Assembly: GCF_000428065.1 (NCBI RefSeq)
Contig: NZ_ATZF01000003.1
Span: forward strand, 62,001-126,000
Reading direction: 5' to 3'
DNA from: Shimazuella kribbensis DSM 45090
GTDB taxonomy: Bacteria > Bacillota > Bacilli > Thermoactinomycetales > Thermoactinomycetaceae
Length of the DNA stretch: 64,000 nt
Shown: piece after piece, positions 37,125 through 45,479 of the stretch
How positions within the stretch are numbered: position 1 is the stretch's first letter
How the letters are laid out: every line of letters starts with the position of its first letter
Program-made: the position numbers and the translations under genes
Notes under the pieces: model-generated
What the model was told of the DNA's origin: nothing
Databases searched by the model: none
The model's input: only the letters and a program-made list of their open reading frames with translations

Positions 37125-38015
37125 ATGAGCATAAAAAAAGCATTAATCCCTATTGTTCTTTTCATCAGCATGCTTGTTGCTGGTTGTTCTACCAAAGACA
37201 CCATTACAGTTGGAACACAAACTTTTACAGAGACGAAAATATTAGGTTATATGTACAAGTATTTGATCGAACAAAGTAATCACAATGTAGAAGTAAAAGT
37301 AAAAACAGATCTTTCTTCTAGCCCGTTTATCGTAAACGCTTTAAAGGAAAGAGAAATTGAACTGGGTACATTGTACACAGGGGAAATTTTTAACAACTGG
37401 TTCCCGATCCAGCAAACAAAAGATAAGAAAAAAGTGTTAAACCAAGCACAAGCAGGCTTTGCAAAATACTATCAGTTTAAGTGGTACAATCCGATTGGCT
37501 TTGAAAATACATATGCGTTTACAGTTTCCAAAGAAATGGCTGACAAGTATAACTTAAAAAAGATATCGGACCTAAAGTCCGTAGCAAAAGACATGCGGTT
37601 GGGAGTAGATACTTCTTGGATGGAACGTGATAATGATGGATACAAACCATTTGTCAAAACATATGGTTTAACATTCAAAAATGTCTTCCCGATGGAAATC
37701 AACTTGGTATATAAAGCTGTCACCAACAAGCAAATGGATATCGTATTAGCTTATTCTTCTGACGCACGAATCAAGCAGTACAACCTTGTCACATTGGAGG
37801 ACAATCGAAACTTTTTCCCACCTTATGAGACATCTACAGTCGCATTGCAAGAAGTACTGAAAAAGTATCCTAAAATCGATGATGCTTTGACAAAACTACA
37901 AGGAAAAATAAATATCGATACCATCCGAACACTCAACGCCAAAGTCGATATAGACATGCAAGACCCAGAACAAGTAGCAAAACAATATTTACAACAACAA
38001 GGACTACTCAAATGA
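37125..38015 (+). CDS. opuCC: Osmoprotectant-binding lipoprotein (OpuCC type)
   Basis: 296 aa. Lipobox VAGC follows a short signal peptide; the OpuAC domain begins TVGTQTFTETKILGYMYK. Binds quaternary ammonium compounds outside the membrane. The AAGGAGG at 37083 is far from the ATG at 37125, and no nearer site is obvious, so initiation may be weak or the leader folded. Confidence 0.92.
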   Translation: MSIKKALIPIVLFISMLVAGCSTKDTITVGTQTFTETKILGYMYKYLIEQSNHNVEVKVKTDLSSSPFIVNALKEREIELGTLYTGEIFNNWFPIQQTKDKKKVLNQAQAGFAKYYQFKWYNPIGFENTYAFTVSKEMADKYNLKKISDLKSVAKDMRLGVDTSWMERDNDGYKPFVKTYGLTFKNVFPMEINLVYKAVTNKQMDIVLAYSSDARIKQYNLVTLEDNRNFFPPYETSTVALQEVLKKYPKIDDALTKLQGKINIDTIRTLNAKVDIDMQDPEQVAKQYLQQQGLLK

Positions 38016-38030
38016 GTGAGGGGAGAAGAA

Positions 38031-38657
38031 ATGGATATGGTAATCCGCTATCTACAACACAATTGGGATAACTTGCTCTTACTCATTGGACAACATATTG
38101 TTATGGTGTTATGTGGATTGATATTGGCATTAATCGTGGGCATTCCGCTTGGTATTTTATCAGCAAAAAATGAGAGAGCAGGCAAATACATCTTAGCTAT
38201 TGCGAACTTGATTCAAGTCTTCCCCAGTCTTGCTTTACTCGCCATGCTAATGGTTCTGTTCGGTATTGGATTTTATTCCGTCGTCATTGCCTTATTTCTG
38301 TACTCCCTACTCCCTATTATTCGAAATACGTATGTGGGGTTAAAAGAAGTAGATCAGAGCATTATGGAAGCTGGTAAAGGTGTAGGAATGACCAAATTAC
38401 AACTGCTGCGCAAAGTCCAAATCCCATTGTCTCTTTCCTTTATATTTTCTGGTATTCGTTTGGCAGCAGTGATCGCCATTGGCGTAGCTACCTTGGCTCC
38501 CTTTATTGGAGGAGACGGTCTAGGAAAAGAGATTTACTCCGGGATCAACTTACGAGATCCCGTAAAAATATACAGCAGTGCTATCATCACAGCCATTCTT
38601 GCTATATTAGCTGATTATTTATTAGGTCTGGCGGAGCGAAAGACAAGAGTAAAGTAG
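38031..38657 (+). CDS. opuCD: Osmoprotectant ABC transporter permease (OpuCD type)
   Basis: 208 aa from the ATG at 38031, which follows GAGGGGAG; the frame is open from 38016. EAA loop EAGKGVGMTKLQLLRKVQIP. Completes the importer; terminator 30 bp downstream. Confidence 0.92.
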   Translation: MDMVIRYLQHNWDNLLLLIGQHIVMVLCGLILALIVGIPLGILSAKNERAGKYILAIANLIQVFPSLALLAMLMVLFGIGFYSVVIALFLYSLLPIIRNTYVGLKEVDQSIMEAGKGVGMTKLQLLRKVQIPLSLSFIFSGIRLAAVIAIGVATLAPFIGGDGLGKEIYSGINLRDPVKIYSSAIITAILAILADYLLGLAERKTRVK

Positions 38658-38687
38658 TACCCGATTCTTCCTTTTATTTGAAGTGTG

Positions 38688-38716
38688 GGATTTCGCTTAG
38701 TGCGGAGTCCTTTTAT
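38688..38716 (+). terminator. opuC operon terminator
   Basis: A nine-bp stem GGATTTCGC/GCGGAGTCC (two G-U pairs) followed by a T-rich run. Confidence 0.75.
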
Positions 38717-38996
38717 TTTTTATGGCAGCCGTGCCGCATATTTTATTTTGATAATACTGAATAAATGAATTAATCTATTAATACAGTGAATTCCTTTGGA
38801 GGAACAATACTAGTAATTACTCAACAATCCAGCCTTTTCCCAAAACGTACAAGCGAATTTCTTTCCAGATCCAGCTCGCCTTCGCCACGATGTTTCTAAA
38901 AAACATAGCATCCTCTAACATTCTCCCTTGTCATATTTGGACGAGAAACATTAGAGGACGCTGTTTTGTTTTTTATAGTTTCACTTCAAGTCTACT
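38717..38996. other. Intergenic region with long bidirectional terminator
   Basis: The stretch 38717-38898 has no gene; it contains GGAGGA at 38799 without a following start. At 38902-38966 a long hairpin (AACATAGCATCCTCTAA against TTAGAGGACGCTGTTT) is flanked by T-runs on both strands and probably ends the PTS operon and any read-through from opuC. Confidence 0.6.
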
Positions 38997-39299
38997 TTAT
39001 TTAACAAGTCGTAGTGCTTGTTCTAAAATCTTGTCTCCTCGCATCATTCCATAATCAAGTGAATCAATCACATCAACTGGGATATTGTGGTCCGCAAGAC
39101 GTGTTTGAATCTTTTCAAGTGTGTACTTCATTTGAGGTCCTAAAAGAACAACATCTGTACCTTCTAAATTTTCATCTAAAAATTTTAGTGGAATTGCTTG
39201 GATATCTGCTGCTATATCTTTTTCATCTGCTACATTTTTCATTTTGGTAACCATAATACTAGTAGACATTCCTGCATCACAGGCCAATATGATTTTCAT
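38997..39299 (-). CDS. celA: PTS lactose/cellobiose-family IIB component
   Basis: 100 aa. The phosphorylated cysteine lies in LACDAGMSTS (Cys7). It passes phosphate from IIA to the sugar during transport. ATGA overlap with the upstream cutC stop. Last gene of the operon. Confidence 0.9.
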   Translation of the reverse strand: MKIILACDAGMSTSIMVTKMKNVADEKDIAADIQAIPLKFLDENLEGTDVVLLGPQMKYTLEKIQTRLADHNIPVDVIDSLDYGMMRGDKILEQALRLVK

Positions 39300-39994
39300 T
39301 TGTTTCCATCTCCTCTACCTTGTAAAATCTCCATTATTTCTCTTGCTGCTTGTACATCGATAGGATGAACCGGGCTTTGCTTCTCCCTTAAGGAGGTACC
39401 AAAGTGATATTGGTTCAATTGTATCCGTTCATGGACATCTGAAATATTATTTTTGGTTAACCCACTTCCAACTAATATCGAAATATGCTTGGAAACACGA
39501 TTCATTTCTTTTATCGTTTGTAAGCGTTCTGTCCAATCACCAAACCCACCTGAAGTTAAGATCGTGGTGACCTCTTTATACTTCGTTAATTTTCTAACCC
39601 CTTCCACCGGATCAGCTAGGCTATCAATTGCGCGATGAAATGTCACATCTAAACCAATAGTTCCTTCTAAAAGATCTTCTAGAGCGAGTAGGTCGATCTG
39701 TTGATGTTCATCCAATACACCCAAAACCACGCCATTGGCTCCTATTACACGAATCATTTCAATATCTCTTTTCATGATATTGATTTCATCATCAGTGTAA
39801 CAAAACGATTGCGCGTGTGGGCGTACCATCACATTTACAGGAATTTTTATGTCTTTGATCACTTTCTCAATTAAGCCAAAACTAGGAGTTAAGCCACCTT
39901 CGGTTAACGAACTAACCAATTCTATCCGGTCTGCACCTGATTGTTCTAGTCTCTTTGCATCCTCCAATGTGGTGGCAATACATTCAATCAACAT
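39296..39994 (-). CDS. cutC: CutC family protein (TIM barrel)
   Basis: About 232 aa. CutC signature segments: IECIATTLEDAKRLEQSGADRIELVSSLTEGGLTPS and VMVRPHAQSFCYTDDE, ending with the conserved TSLREK. Once proposed as a copper-homeostasis protein, the true reaction is unsettled. The ATG at 39994 has AGGGG eight bases upstream, better spaced than the one at 40000. Its place inside a sugar PTS operon suggests a metabolic rather than copper role (inference). Confidence 0.85.
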   Translation of the reverse strand: MLIECIATTLEDAKRLEQSGADRIELVSSLTEGGLTPSFGLIEKVIKDIKIPVNVMVRPHAQSFCYTDDEINIMKRDIEMIRVIGANGVVLGVLDEHQQIDLLALEDLLEGTIGLDVTFHRAIDSLADPVEGVRKLTKYKEVTTILTSGGFGDWTERLQTIKEMNRVSKHISILVGSGLTKNNISDVHERIQLNQYHFGTSLREKQSPVHPIDVQAAREIMEILQGRGDGNK

Positions 39995-40008
39995 TCGCAT
40001 TACCCCTT

Positions 40009-41307
40009 TTATTTCTCGGTAATTTCCTCTTTATATTTTTGACGATCCACCATTTTAATGAATGGATAATAGATGAGCCCAGCAATGATCAGGTCTACAA
40101 CTTGCAGCACAGCTCCTGTCCAACTATTGGTAATCATAAATCCTTGAATAATAGGCGGGGTAGTCCAAGGTATCACAACTCCTGTTGGTCGAGCGACGAG
40201 ATCAAAATACATGGCGAAGTAATTGACCACAGTGATCGCAACAGGCGCCAAGTTAAAAGGAATAAGCATGAGAGGGCTTAAGATGATAGGTAAGCCAAAG
40301 AGGATTGGTTCATTGATATTAAAAAGCCCTGGAGCACCCGCGATACGACCAAGTTCTTTAAACTGCCGCGATTTGGCTCGGAAGATTAAAATGATTGCAA
40401 CAGCCAAGGTAGTACCCGCTCCACCGATCCAAATCATATCGAAAAATTGTTCGGTAATAATGTTAGGCAGAGGTTGGCCTGCTTGAATTGCATTCATGTT
40501 CTCTTTTTGCAAATCAAGCCAGAATGGCCGCAGTACACCATTGACTAGAGACCCACTGTTGATCCCAATGCTCCACAACAGGGTAATCGAAATACAAGTC
40601 GCCAATGCACCAAATACATTATTAGCAATAAATAGAGTAATCGGTTTCGCTAACATTACATAGATAAATTCATTAAGTGAATGATAGGGTGTTTGTAAAA
40701 ATAGAATACTAACGACCAACATCAAAGAGAACATCGTAAAAGCAGGAATAAGTGCGGAAAAAGCTTTCGCAACCGTAGGAGGAACTTGTTCTGGCATCTT
40801 AATAATAATTTTTCGTTTTAAAAAGAAGTTATATATCTCTGTAACCAAAATTGCAATGATAATAGCAACAAGTAATCCTTTGGAGCCAAACCATTCACCC
40901 ATTGGGATTACATTTGAAATTACCTCACCAGACTCACTTTTCAGTGTCTTGGGTGCGATAATAAGAAAGGACACAAGACTCAATATCCCCGTTGTAATGG
41001 CATCCATTTTATAATGTTGTGCCAAGCGATATGAAATCGCAAATACAACATAAAGAGATAGTAAATCAAAGGTCGCTTTAGCTGGCAGCGTAATGAGATC
41101 TGGAAATGCAGCTCCGAACCATTCTACTTGTTTGACATCCCATCCTGGAATCGGGAAGTTTTGGATAATCAAAAAGATAGAACCAATGATTAACAAAGGG
41201 ATTAATGTAATAAAACCATCGCGTAAGGCACCTAAGTGTCTCTGTCCTGCAACTCGATGTGCAAACGGTAACAATTTCTCTTCCATTAATTTCAACAGCC
41301 TATTCAT
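40009..41307 (-). CDS. celB: PTS lactose/cellobiose-family IIC permease
   Basis: 432 aa, ten or so helices. Family segments: RDGFITLIPLLIIGSIFL, GGAGTTLA and the substrate-site FNINEPILFGLPI. Moves and phosphorylates the sugar with IIA and IIB. AAGGGGG precedes the ATG. The true sugar is not decided by sequence; beta-linked disaccharides or GlcNAc-type sugars are typical. Confidence 0.9.
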   Translation of the reverse strand: MNRLLKLMEEKLLPFAHRVAGQRHLGALRDGFITLIPLLIIGSIFLIIQNFPIPGWDVKQVEWFGAAFPDLITLPAKATFDLLSLYVVFAISYRLAQHYKMDAITTGILSLVSFLIIAPKTLKSESGEVISNVIPMGEWFGSKGLLVAIIIAILVTEIYNFFLKRKIIIKMPEQVPPTVAKAFSALIPAFTMFSLMLVVSILFLQTPYHSLNEFIYVMLAKPITLFIANNVFGALATCISITLLWSIGINSGSLVNGVLRPFWLDLQKENMNAIQAGQPLPNIITEQFFDMIWIGGAGTTLAVAIILIFRAKSRQFKELGRIAGAPGLFNINEPILFGLPIILSPLMLIPFNLAPVAITVVNYFAMYFDLVARPTGVVIPWTTPPIIQGFMITNSWTGAVLQVVDLIIAGLIYYPFIKMVDRQKYKEEITEK

Positions 41308-41372
41308 AACTTTTCCCCCTTATTGTTGGACTACTCATTTGTGTTTGGCAAAAGTCTGGAATTTGATTTCCA

Positions 41373-42326
41373 TCATACTGGCTGATGAATCCTTTTTTGG
41401 TACTGATCCAGCCACTTTTCACTAGCTACTTCGATCACGGTCTGCTTGTTCTGTGGATTGGCAATGTAGATGGTTGGTTCCAAATCATGGCTAGCGACAA
41501 CAAAAGAGAATTCAACATTTGTCGATACTCCCCATTCCCCATCAGGATTCATACAAACAACGGACATAGCACCTGCTGTACCATACTTACGTTGCAATTT
41601 ATCTGTCAATTGATACAAAGCTTGATCAGCAGCGTTTTGTGGATGTTTTCCTTCGGAAAGTAATCGGACAATCTCGTAGGAAAGACATCCTTTCATAATA
41701 TCCTCACCAAGCCCTGTTGCAGTTGCACCACCAATGTCACTATCCACATAAAATCCTGATCCACTTAAGGGCGAATCTCCAACTCGGCCTTTTTTCTTCA
41801 TAAATAACCCACTGGTAGAAGTGGCGGTCGCCATATTTCCCATCGAATCCAAACAAACCATACCAACTGTATCGTGTCCATCATAAGGGCTTAATCCTTT
41901 TTCATGGATCGCTTTTACCCTTTTATCCCACCATTTTTTCGCACGATCGGTAAGCATATTGGTTCGTTCAAATCCATTATGATGAGCATATTTCTCTGCA
42001 CCTGCACCTACCAAAAAATTGTTATAGCGTTCTTCACTCAATTTACGAGCAATAGAAACAGGATTTTTAAAATCCATTATCCCGCCTATCGCCCCAATAG
42101 CGAGTGTGTTTCCGTCCATAAATGCTGCATCCAATTCCACTTCACACTGTTCATTTGGCAAACCACCATAACCTACTGATTTATAGAATGGAAAATCTTC
42201 TACATGACGGATTGCCAGTTCCACACAATCATTAGCGTATTGTTTTCTTTCCAATGATTGAACTGCTTCAACTATACCTTCGTATGCCATTCGCCAAGTG
42301 GCAATCATACCCCATTTAGGCTTCAT
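41373..42326 (-). CDS. Glycosylasparaginase / isoaspartyl-peptidase family hydrolase
   Basis: 317 aa, Ntn-hydrolase. The autocleavage and catalytic threonine lies in GHDTVGMV, preceded by the linker KGLSPYDG; GRVGDSPLSGSGFYVD and GATATGLGED form the substrate pocket seen in N4-(beta-N-acetylglucosaminyl)-L-asparaginases. It splits GlcNAc-Asn or isoaspartyl bonds. It overlaps the IIA gene by 11 bp, so its substrate is probably what the PTS imports. No signal peptide, hence cytoplasmic. Confidence 0.88.
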   Translation of the reverse strand: MKPKWGMIATWRMAYEGIVEAVQSLERKQYANDCVELAIRHVEDFPFYKSVGYGGLPNEQCEVELDAAFMDGNTLAIGAIGGIMDFKNPVSIARKLSEERYNNFLVGAGAEKYAHHNGFERTNMLTDRAKKWWDKRVKAIHEKGLSPYDGHDTVGMVCLDSMGNMATATSTSGLFMKKKGRVGDSPLSGSGFYVDSDIGGATATGLGEDIMKGCLSYEIVRLLSEGKHPQNAADQALYQLTDKLQRKYGTAGAMSVVCMNPDGEWGVSTNVEFSFVVASHDLEPTIYIANPQNKQTVIEVASEKWLDQYQKRIHQPV

Positions 42327-42654
42327 TACTCTCACGTTCCTTATCTAACCTTTGGTATAACTCACAAAATTCATTGGTCAACTTTTGCATGAGAATTGCG
42401 TTCATCAAGTGATCTTGGGCATGAACCATGATGATGGAGTATTCTCCCTTCTGGCCTTGCGCTTCTTTGGAAATCAATTGGGTCTGTGATTGATGTGCCT
42501 GTAATAATAATTCATTTGCTTCTTCCAATTTTTGATTTGCATCTGTAGCTTTTCCTGTTTTTGCATCTTGGATTGCTTGAAAAAGTAAAGATTGAGCATC
42601 TCCTGCACTACTTATGATCCGAAATGCAATTTCTATCGTTTCTGTATAATCCAA
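42316..42654 (-). CDS. celC: PTS lactose/cellobiose-family IIA component
   Basis: 112 aa from TTG at 42654 (a GTG at 42666 is the alternative; both have AAGG upstream). Trimeric all-helical IIA with phosphorylated histidine in LLLQAHQSQTQLI and the metal-site aspartate in AQDHLMNAI. First gene of the operon IIA-asparaginase-IIC-CutC-IIB. Confidence 0.85.
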   Translation of the reverse strand: MDYTETIEIAFRIISSAGDAQSLLFQAIQDAKTGKATDANQKLEEANELLLQAHQSQTQLISKEAQGQKGEYSIIMVHAQDHLMNAILMQKLTNEFCELYQRLDKERESNEA

Positions 42655-42825
42655 TGCCGTACACACCCTTCTTCCAAAACTTGTAATTACACATTCCAAT
42701 GATTCTTGTGTTTACTGTAAATATAGTAAAATGAGGACTGTACGATCCATTTATTCTTTTCCTATGAGCTCGGAAAAAAAATACTTTCTTCTTTAAGTAA
42801 AATAAAATAGCATGTACAAAAAGAA

Positions 42826-42839
42826 TGGAAACGTTTGGA
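42826..42839. promoter_or_regulatory. Candidate catabolite-response element (cre)
   Basis: TGGAAACGTTTGGA matches the CcpA consensus TGWAARCGYTWNCW at 12 of 14 positions. It lies between the divergent PTS operon and licR-type gene. Inferred. Confidence 0.4.
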
Positions 42840-42895
42840 TGATATGTATAGAATCCAATCCATCTTTCATCCATAACTATATGGAGGTGATGGGC

Positions 42896-44836
42896 TTGTC
42901 CCTTTTAAACGCACGAGAAAAAAAACTACTATCCATTCTGCATAAAAAAAATCAATGGATGAGGAGTTCGGAGCTCGCCTCTCATCTATCCGTGACACCA
43001 AGAACGATCGGCAATGATATTCGTAAAATTAACCAATTGCAAAAGAAAACGGTTATTGCATCTTCAAACCAAGGTTACAAGTTGTTGGATCACGATTTTG
43101 TAACCAAACAAATCTACCATGATAATTCGAAAATTATTCCACACACCCAAAATGAACGAATCTTTTATTTGCTTCGAAAAATGATGACACAAAATCACAT
43201 CCATATTTATGATTTATCAGAAGAAATTTATGTAAGCACCTCAACGATTGAAAAAGATCTCAAAAAAGTACAGTCCTTACTCGACCAAATTTCCGATATT
43301 ACCATCATCAAAAAAGGCGACAATATTTATATTCAAGGATATGAAAAAGAAAAACGCGCGCTTGTAAGTGAAATCCTTTTTCAGGAAACAAAAAATTCGT
43401 TTTTTAATTTACAAAACTATCAACCGTATTTTCCACATTATGAATTGGAATTCATATCCGAAGTTGTTTTATCCATCACTAGTAAATACGATGTGCTCAT
43501 CAATGATCTTTCCCTTGTGAACTTAGTAGTCCACATCGCAATTACACTGGATCGGGTTCAAGATGCCAACTTAATCAAAGACACGGACTTAATCATCAGC
43601 CAAGAAATGCCTGAATACAAATGTGCATTAGATATCGGGAAAGAATTATCGTTAAGGTACAACATCCAAATCCCTGAAAAAGAAATCATTTATCTAGGCT
43701 ATTTAATTATCGGGAAAAAGATTTCCAACCGTAGCACACATACAAGCACGCCATTAAACAATGCATTAAATACAAAATACACCCCTATCATCCAACGTTT
43801 ATTGCAAAAGTTAGAATCAGCTTTTGGTGTCCATCTACACGATGATGAGTTAAATCTGAATCTAGCACTTCATACAAAAACAGCTGTAGAACGCGTGCAA
43901 AATGGCTTACTCATTAAAAATCCTTTGTTAACGGAATTGAAATCAAACTATCCTTTTATCTTTGAGATTGCTATTTTTATCACCAATGAACTCTATAAAA
44001 ACATTGGTTATGCTTTTAGTGAGGATGAAATTGGCTATTTTGCACTTCATGTTGGCACCACCTATGAGAAAATAAATCAACAAAAACGCAACTCCTTACA
44101 GGTGGCCATTATCCACTCTAAATATTTCAAAGAGATCACAGACTTTATTCATAAAATGGAAGAGCTTTATCACCTATCTATCAATCCTATCCATGTTTCC
44201 ACATTATATGATCAAAGAAAGCTTAACAGTCTTGAAGTCGATTTGATTCTATCTACTCTACCTATGGATATAGAATTGAATATTCCTATTGTACAAATCT
44301 CGCCCTTTTTCAATCAAAATGATCAAGCCAAGTTCGCGAAATTTATGACTGAGTTTCATAAGCAAAAACAATTGCAGTTGTTAAAGACATACATTGACCA
44401 ATATTTTCATGAAGATCTATTTTACAAAAATCTTCTGTTTGAAGACCGATTTGAGCTTATTCAATATATTGGCAACGAATTGATTCAAAGAAATTTCGTT
44501 TCCAAATCGTATGTGGATTCCATCTTGAAAAGAGAAAACATTTCTCCTACTTCATTTGCAAGTCATTTTGCGATTCCTCATGCAATGCAAATGAGCGCAA
44601 ATAAAACAGCCATTGGTACCATGATCTTGGAAAAGCCCATCAAATGGGGAGACTATGCTGTTCATGTAGTAATCGTAATCGTTATTAAACAAGAGGAACG
44701 AAAAGATTTCATGCTATTATATGAAAATTTGATTCCGATTTTAACGGATCGACAAAAAATTGCTGAACTCACAAAAGCCAAAGATTTCCAGCACTTTAAA
44801 ACTATTTTATTGCAGGAATATGTTGCGAATCCATAA
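42896..44836 (+). CDS. licR: BglG/LicR-type PRD transcriptional regulator with PTS EIIA domain
   Basis: About 646 aa. Two N-terminal helix-turn-helix domains (SSELASHLSVTPRTIGNDI; IYVSTSTIEKDLKKV), two PRDs with regulatory histidines (VVHIAITLDRV; LALHTKTAVERV), a IIB-like region and a C-terminal PTS_EIIA_2 domain with histidine in HFAIPHAM. Activity is set by PTS phosphorylation, coupling expression to substrate flux. The TTG at 42896 has GGAGG eight bases upstream. Divergent from the operon it most likely activates. Confidence 0.88.
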   Translation: MSLLNAREKKLLSILHKKNQWMRSSELASHLSVTPRTIGNDIRKINQLQKKTVIASSNQGYKLLDHDFVTKQIYHDNSKIIPHTQNERIFYLLRKMMTQNHIHIYDLSEEIYVSTSTIEKDLKKVQSLLDQISDITIIKKGDNIYIQGYEKEKRALVSEILFQETKNSFFNLQNYQPYFPHYELEFISEVVLSITSKYDVLINDLSLVNLVVHIAITLDRVQDANLIKDTDLIISQEMPEYKCALDIGKELSLRYNIQIPEKEIIYLGYLIIGKKISNRSTHTSTPLNNALNTKYTPIIQRLLQKLESAFGVHLHDDELNLNLALHTKTAVERVQNGLLIKNPLLTELKSNYPFIFEIAIFITNELYKNIGYAFSEDEIGYFALHVGTTYEKINQQKRNSLQVAIIHSKYFKEITDFIHKMEELYHLSINPIHVSTLYDQRKLNSLEVDLILSTLPMDIELNIPIVQISPFFNQNDQAKFAKFMTEFHKQKQLQLLKTYIDQYFHEDLFYKNLLFEDRFELIQYIGNELIQRNFVSKSYVDSILKRENISPTSFASHFAIPHAMQMSANKTAIGTMILEKPIKWGDYAVHVVIVIVIKQEERKDFMLLYENLIPILTDRQKIAELTKAKDFQHFKTILLQEYVANP

Positions 44837-44925
44837 AGGTAACTATAATTAGGCTTACGAAAAAAGATAAGACGGAATAAAGGCATAGATAGTTTTTCTT
44901 CTTATGAATTACAATTTCAGACGAA

Positions 44926-45036
44926 ATGATTGTTATTTCCGAAAATATTGTAGACCAATCAGAGGTTAAAGAAAAAAGGAGAGAATTGTTGGATATAGCT
45001 GAAGATGAAAATGCAGATTATTTTTCAAGACAGTGA
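44926..45036 (+). CDS. 36-codon frame, doubtful
   Basis: A short acidic/basic amphipathic peptide (MIVISENIVDQSEV...) with no ribosome-binding site. It may be the remains of a larger gene. The 44837-45076 interval holds nothing else recognised. Confidence 0.15.
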   Translation: MIVISENIVDQSEVKEKRRELLDIAEDENADYFSRQ

Positions 45037-45076
45037 TAGGTACTATACAAATACAACAAAGGTAGAAATCAATTTG

Positions 45077-45118
45077 GAGTTGGTGTGGTCCATATTTGAA
45101 ACTGAGCCACACCAACTC
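45077..45118. terminator. Hairpin with 12-bp perfect stem
   Basis: GAGTTGGTGTGG pairs with CCACACCAACTC around an 18-nt loop. It lies just beyond the smaller hairpin at 45119-45152 and probably acts with it as a terminator of the mini-gene. Confidence 0.55.
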
Positions 45119-45152
45119 GCATGCCGTAATAATTAATTATCTAGCGGCATGC
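45119..45152 (-). terminator. Terminator of the 40-aa mini-gene
   Basis: GCATGCCG pairs with CGGCATGC around an AT-rich loop, 8 bp after the mini-gene stop. Confidence 0.6.
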
Positions 45153-45160
45153 TACCTGTA

Positions 45161-45283
45161 TTACTCGTCACCAGAAGACGACATCGCCTCATCCATGCCC
45201 TCGCCAGATACAGCGACATCCCCCACATCTCCCATGTGAGTGGTCTGCGGGGTTTCGTTGGATTCTCCAGATGGAGTGGTCAC
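45161..45283 (-). CDS. 40-aa acidic peptide with GC-rich codons
   Basis: The gene starts with GTG at 45283, seven bases after AAGGAGG, and a good promoter stands upstream. The peptide is rich in Ser, Thr, Gly, Glu and Asp, with VGDVAVSGEGMDEAMSSSG in the second half; there is no cysteine, helix or signal. Codons are G/C-rich compared with neighbours. No family recognised. It could be a precursor peptide or small regulator, but no modifying or export genes are adjacent. Confidence 0.5.
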   Translation of the reverse strand: MTTPSGESNETPQTTHMGDVGDVAVSGEGMDEAMSSSGDE

Positions 45284-45335
45284 TTTGCCTCCTTGAGACA
45301 ACAACAGTGTAGAGCATCTTTTGACGCCCTACTTT

Positions 45336-45363
45336 ATTTTAATAAAAATATTTCTTATGTCAA
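45336..45363 (-). promoter_or_regulatory. Promoter of the 40-aa mini-gene
   Basis: On the minus strand: TTGACA (45358-45363), 16 bases, TAAAAT (45336-45341). About 50 bp upstream of the GTG. Confidence 0.6.
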
Positions 45364-45388
45364 TCCTCCTGCTAGAAGTCATACGAAA

Positions 45389-45419
45389 ATGAGGGAGCTC
45401 ATCATTTGATCTCCCTCAT
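45389..45419. terminator. Terminator of actP
   Basis: A nine-bp stem ATGAGGGAG/CTCCCTCAT with a 13-nt loop and T-runs on both sides; 61 bp after the actP stop. Confidence 0.75.
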
Positions 45420-45479
45420 ATTTTTACTTACTCATAGGTATTACTCATATTCATTAATTAATATTAACAAATGATGTTC

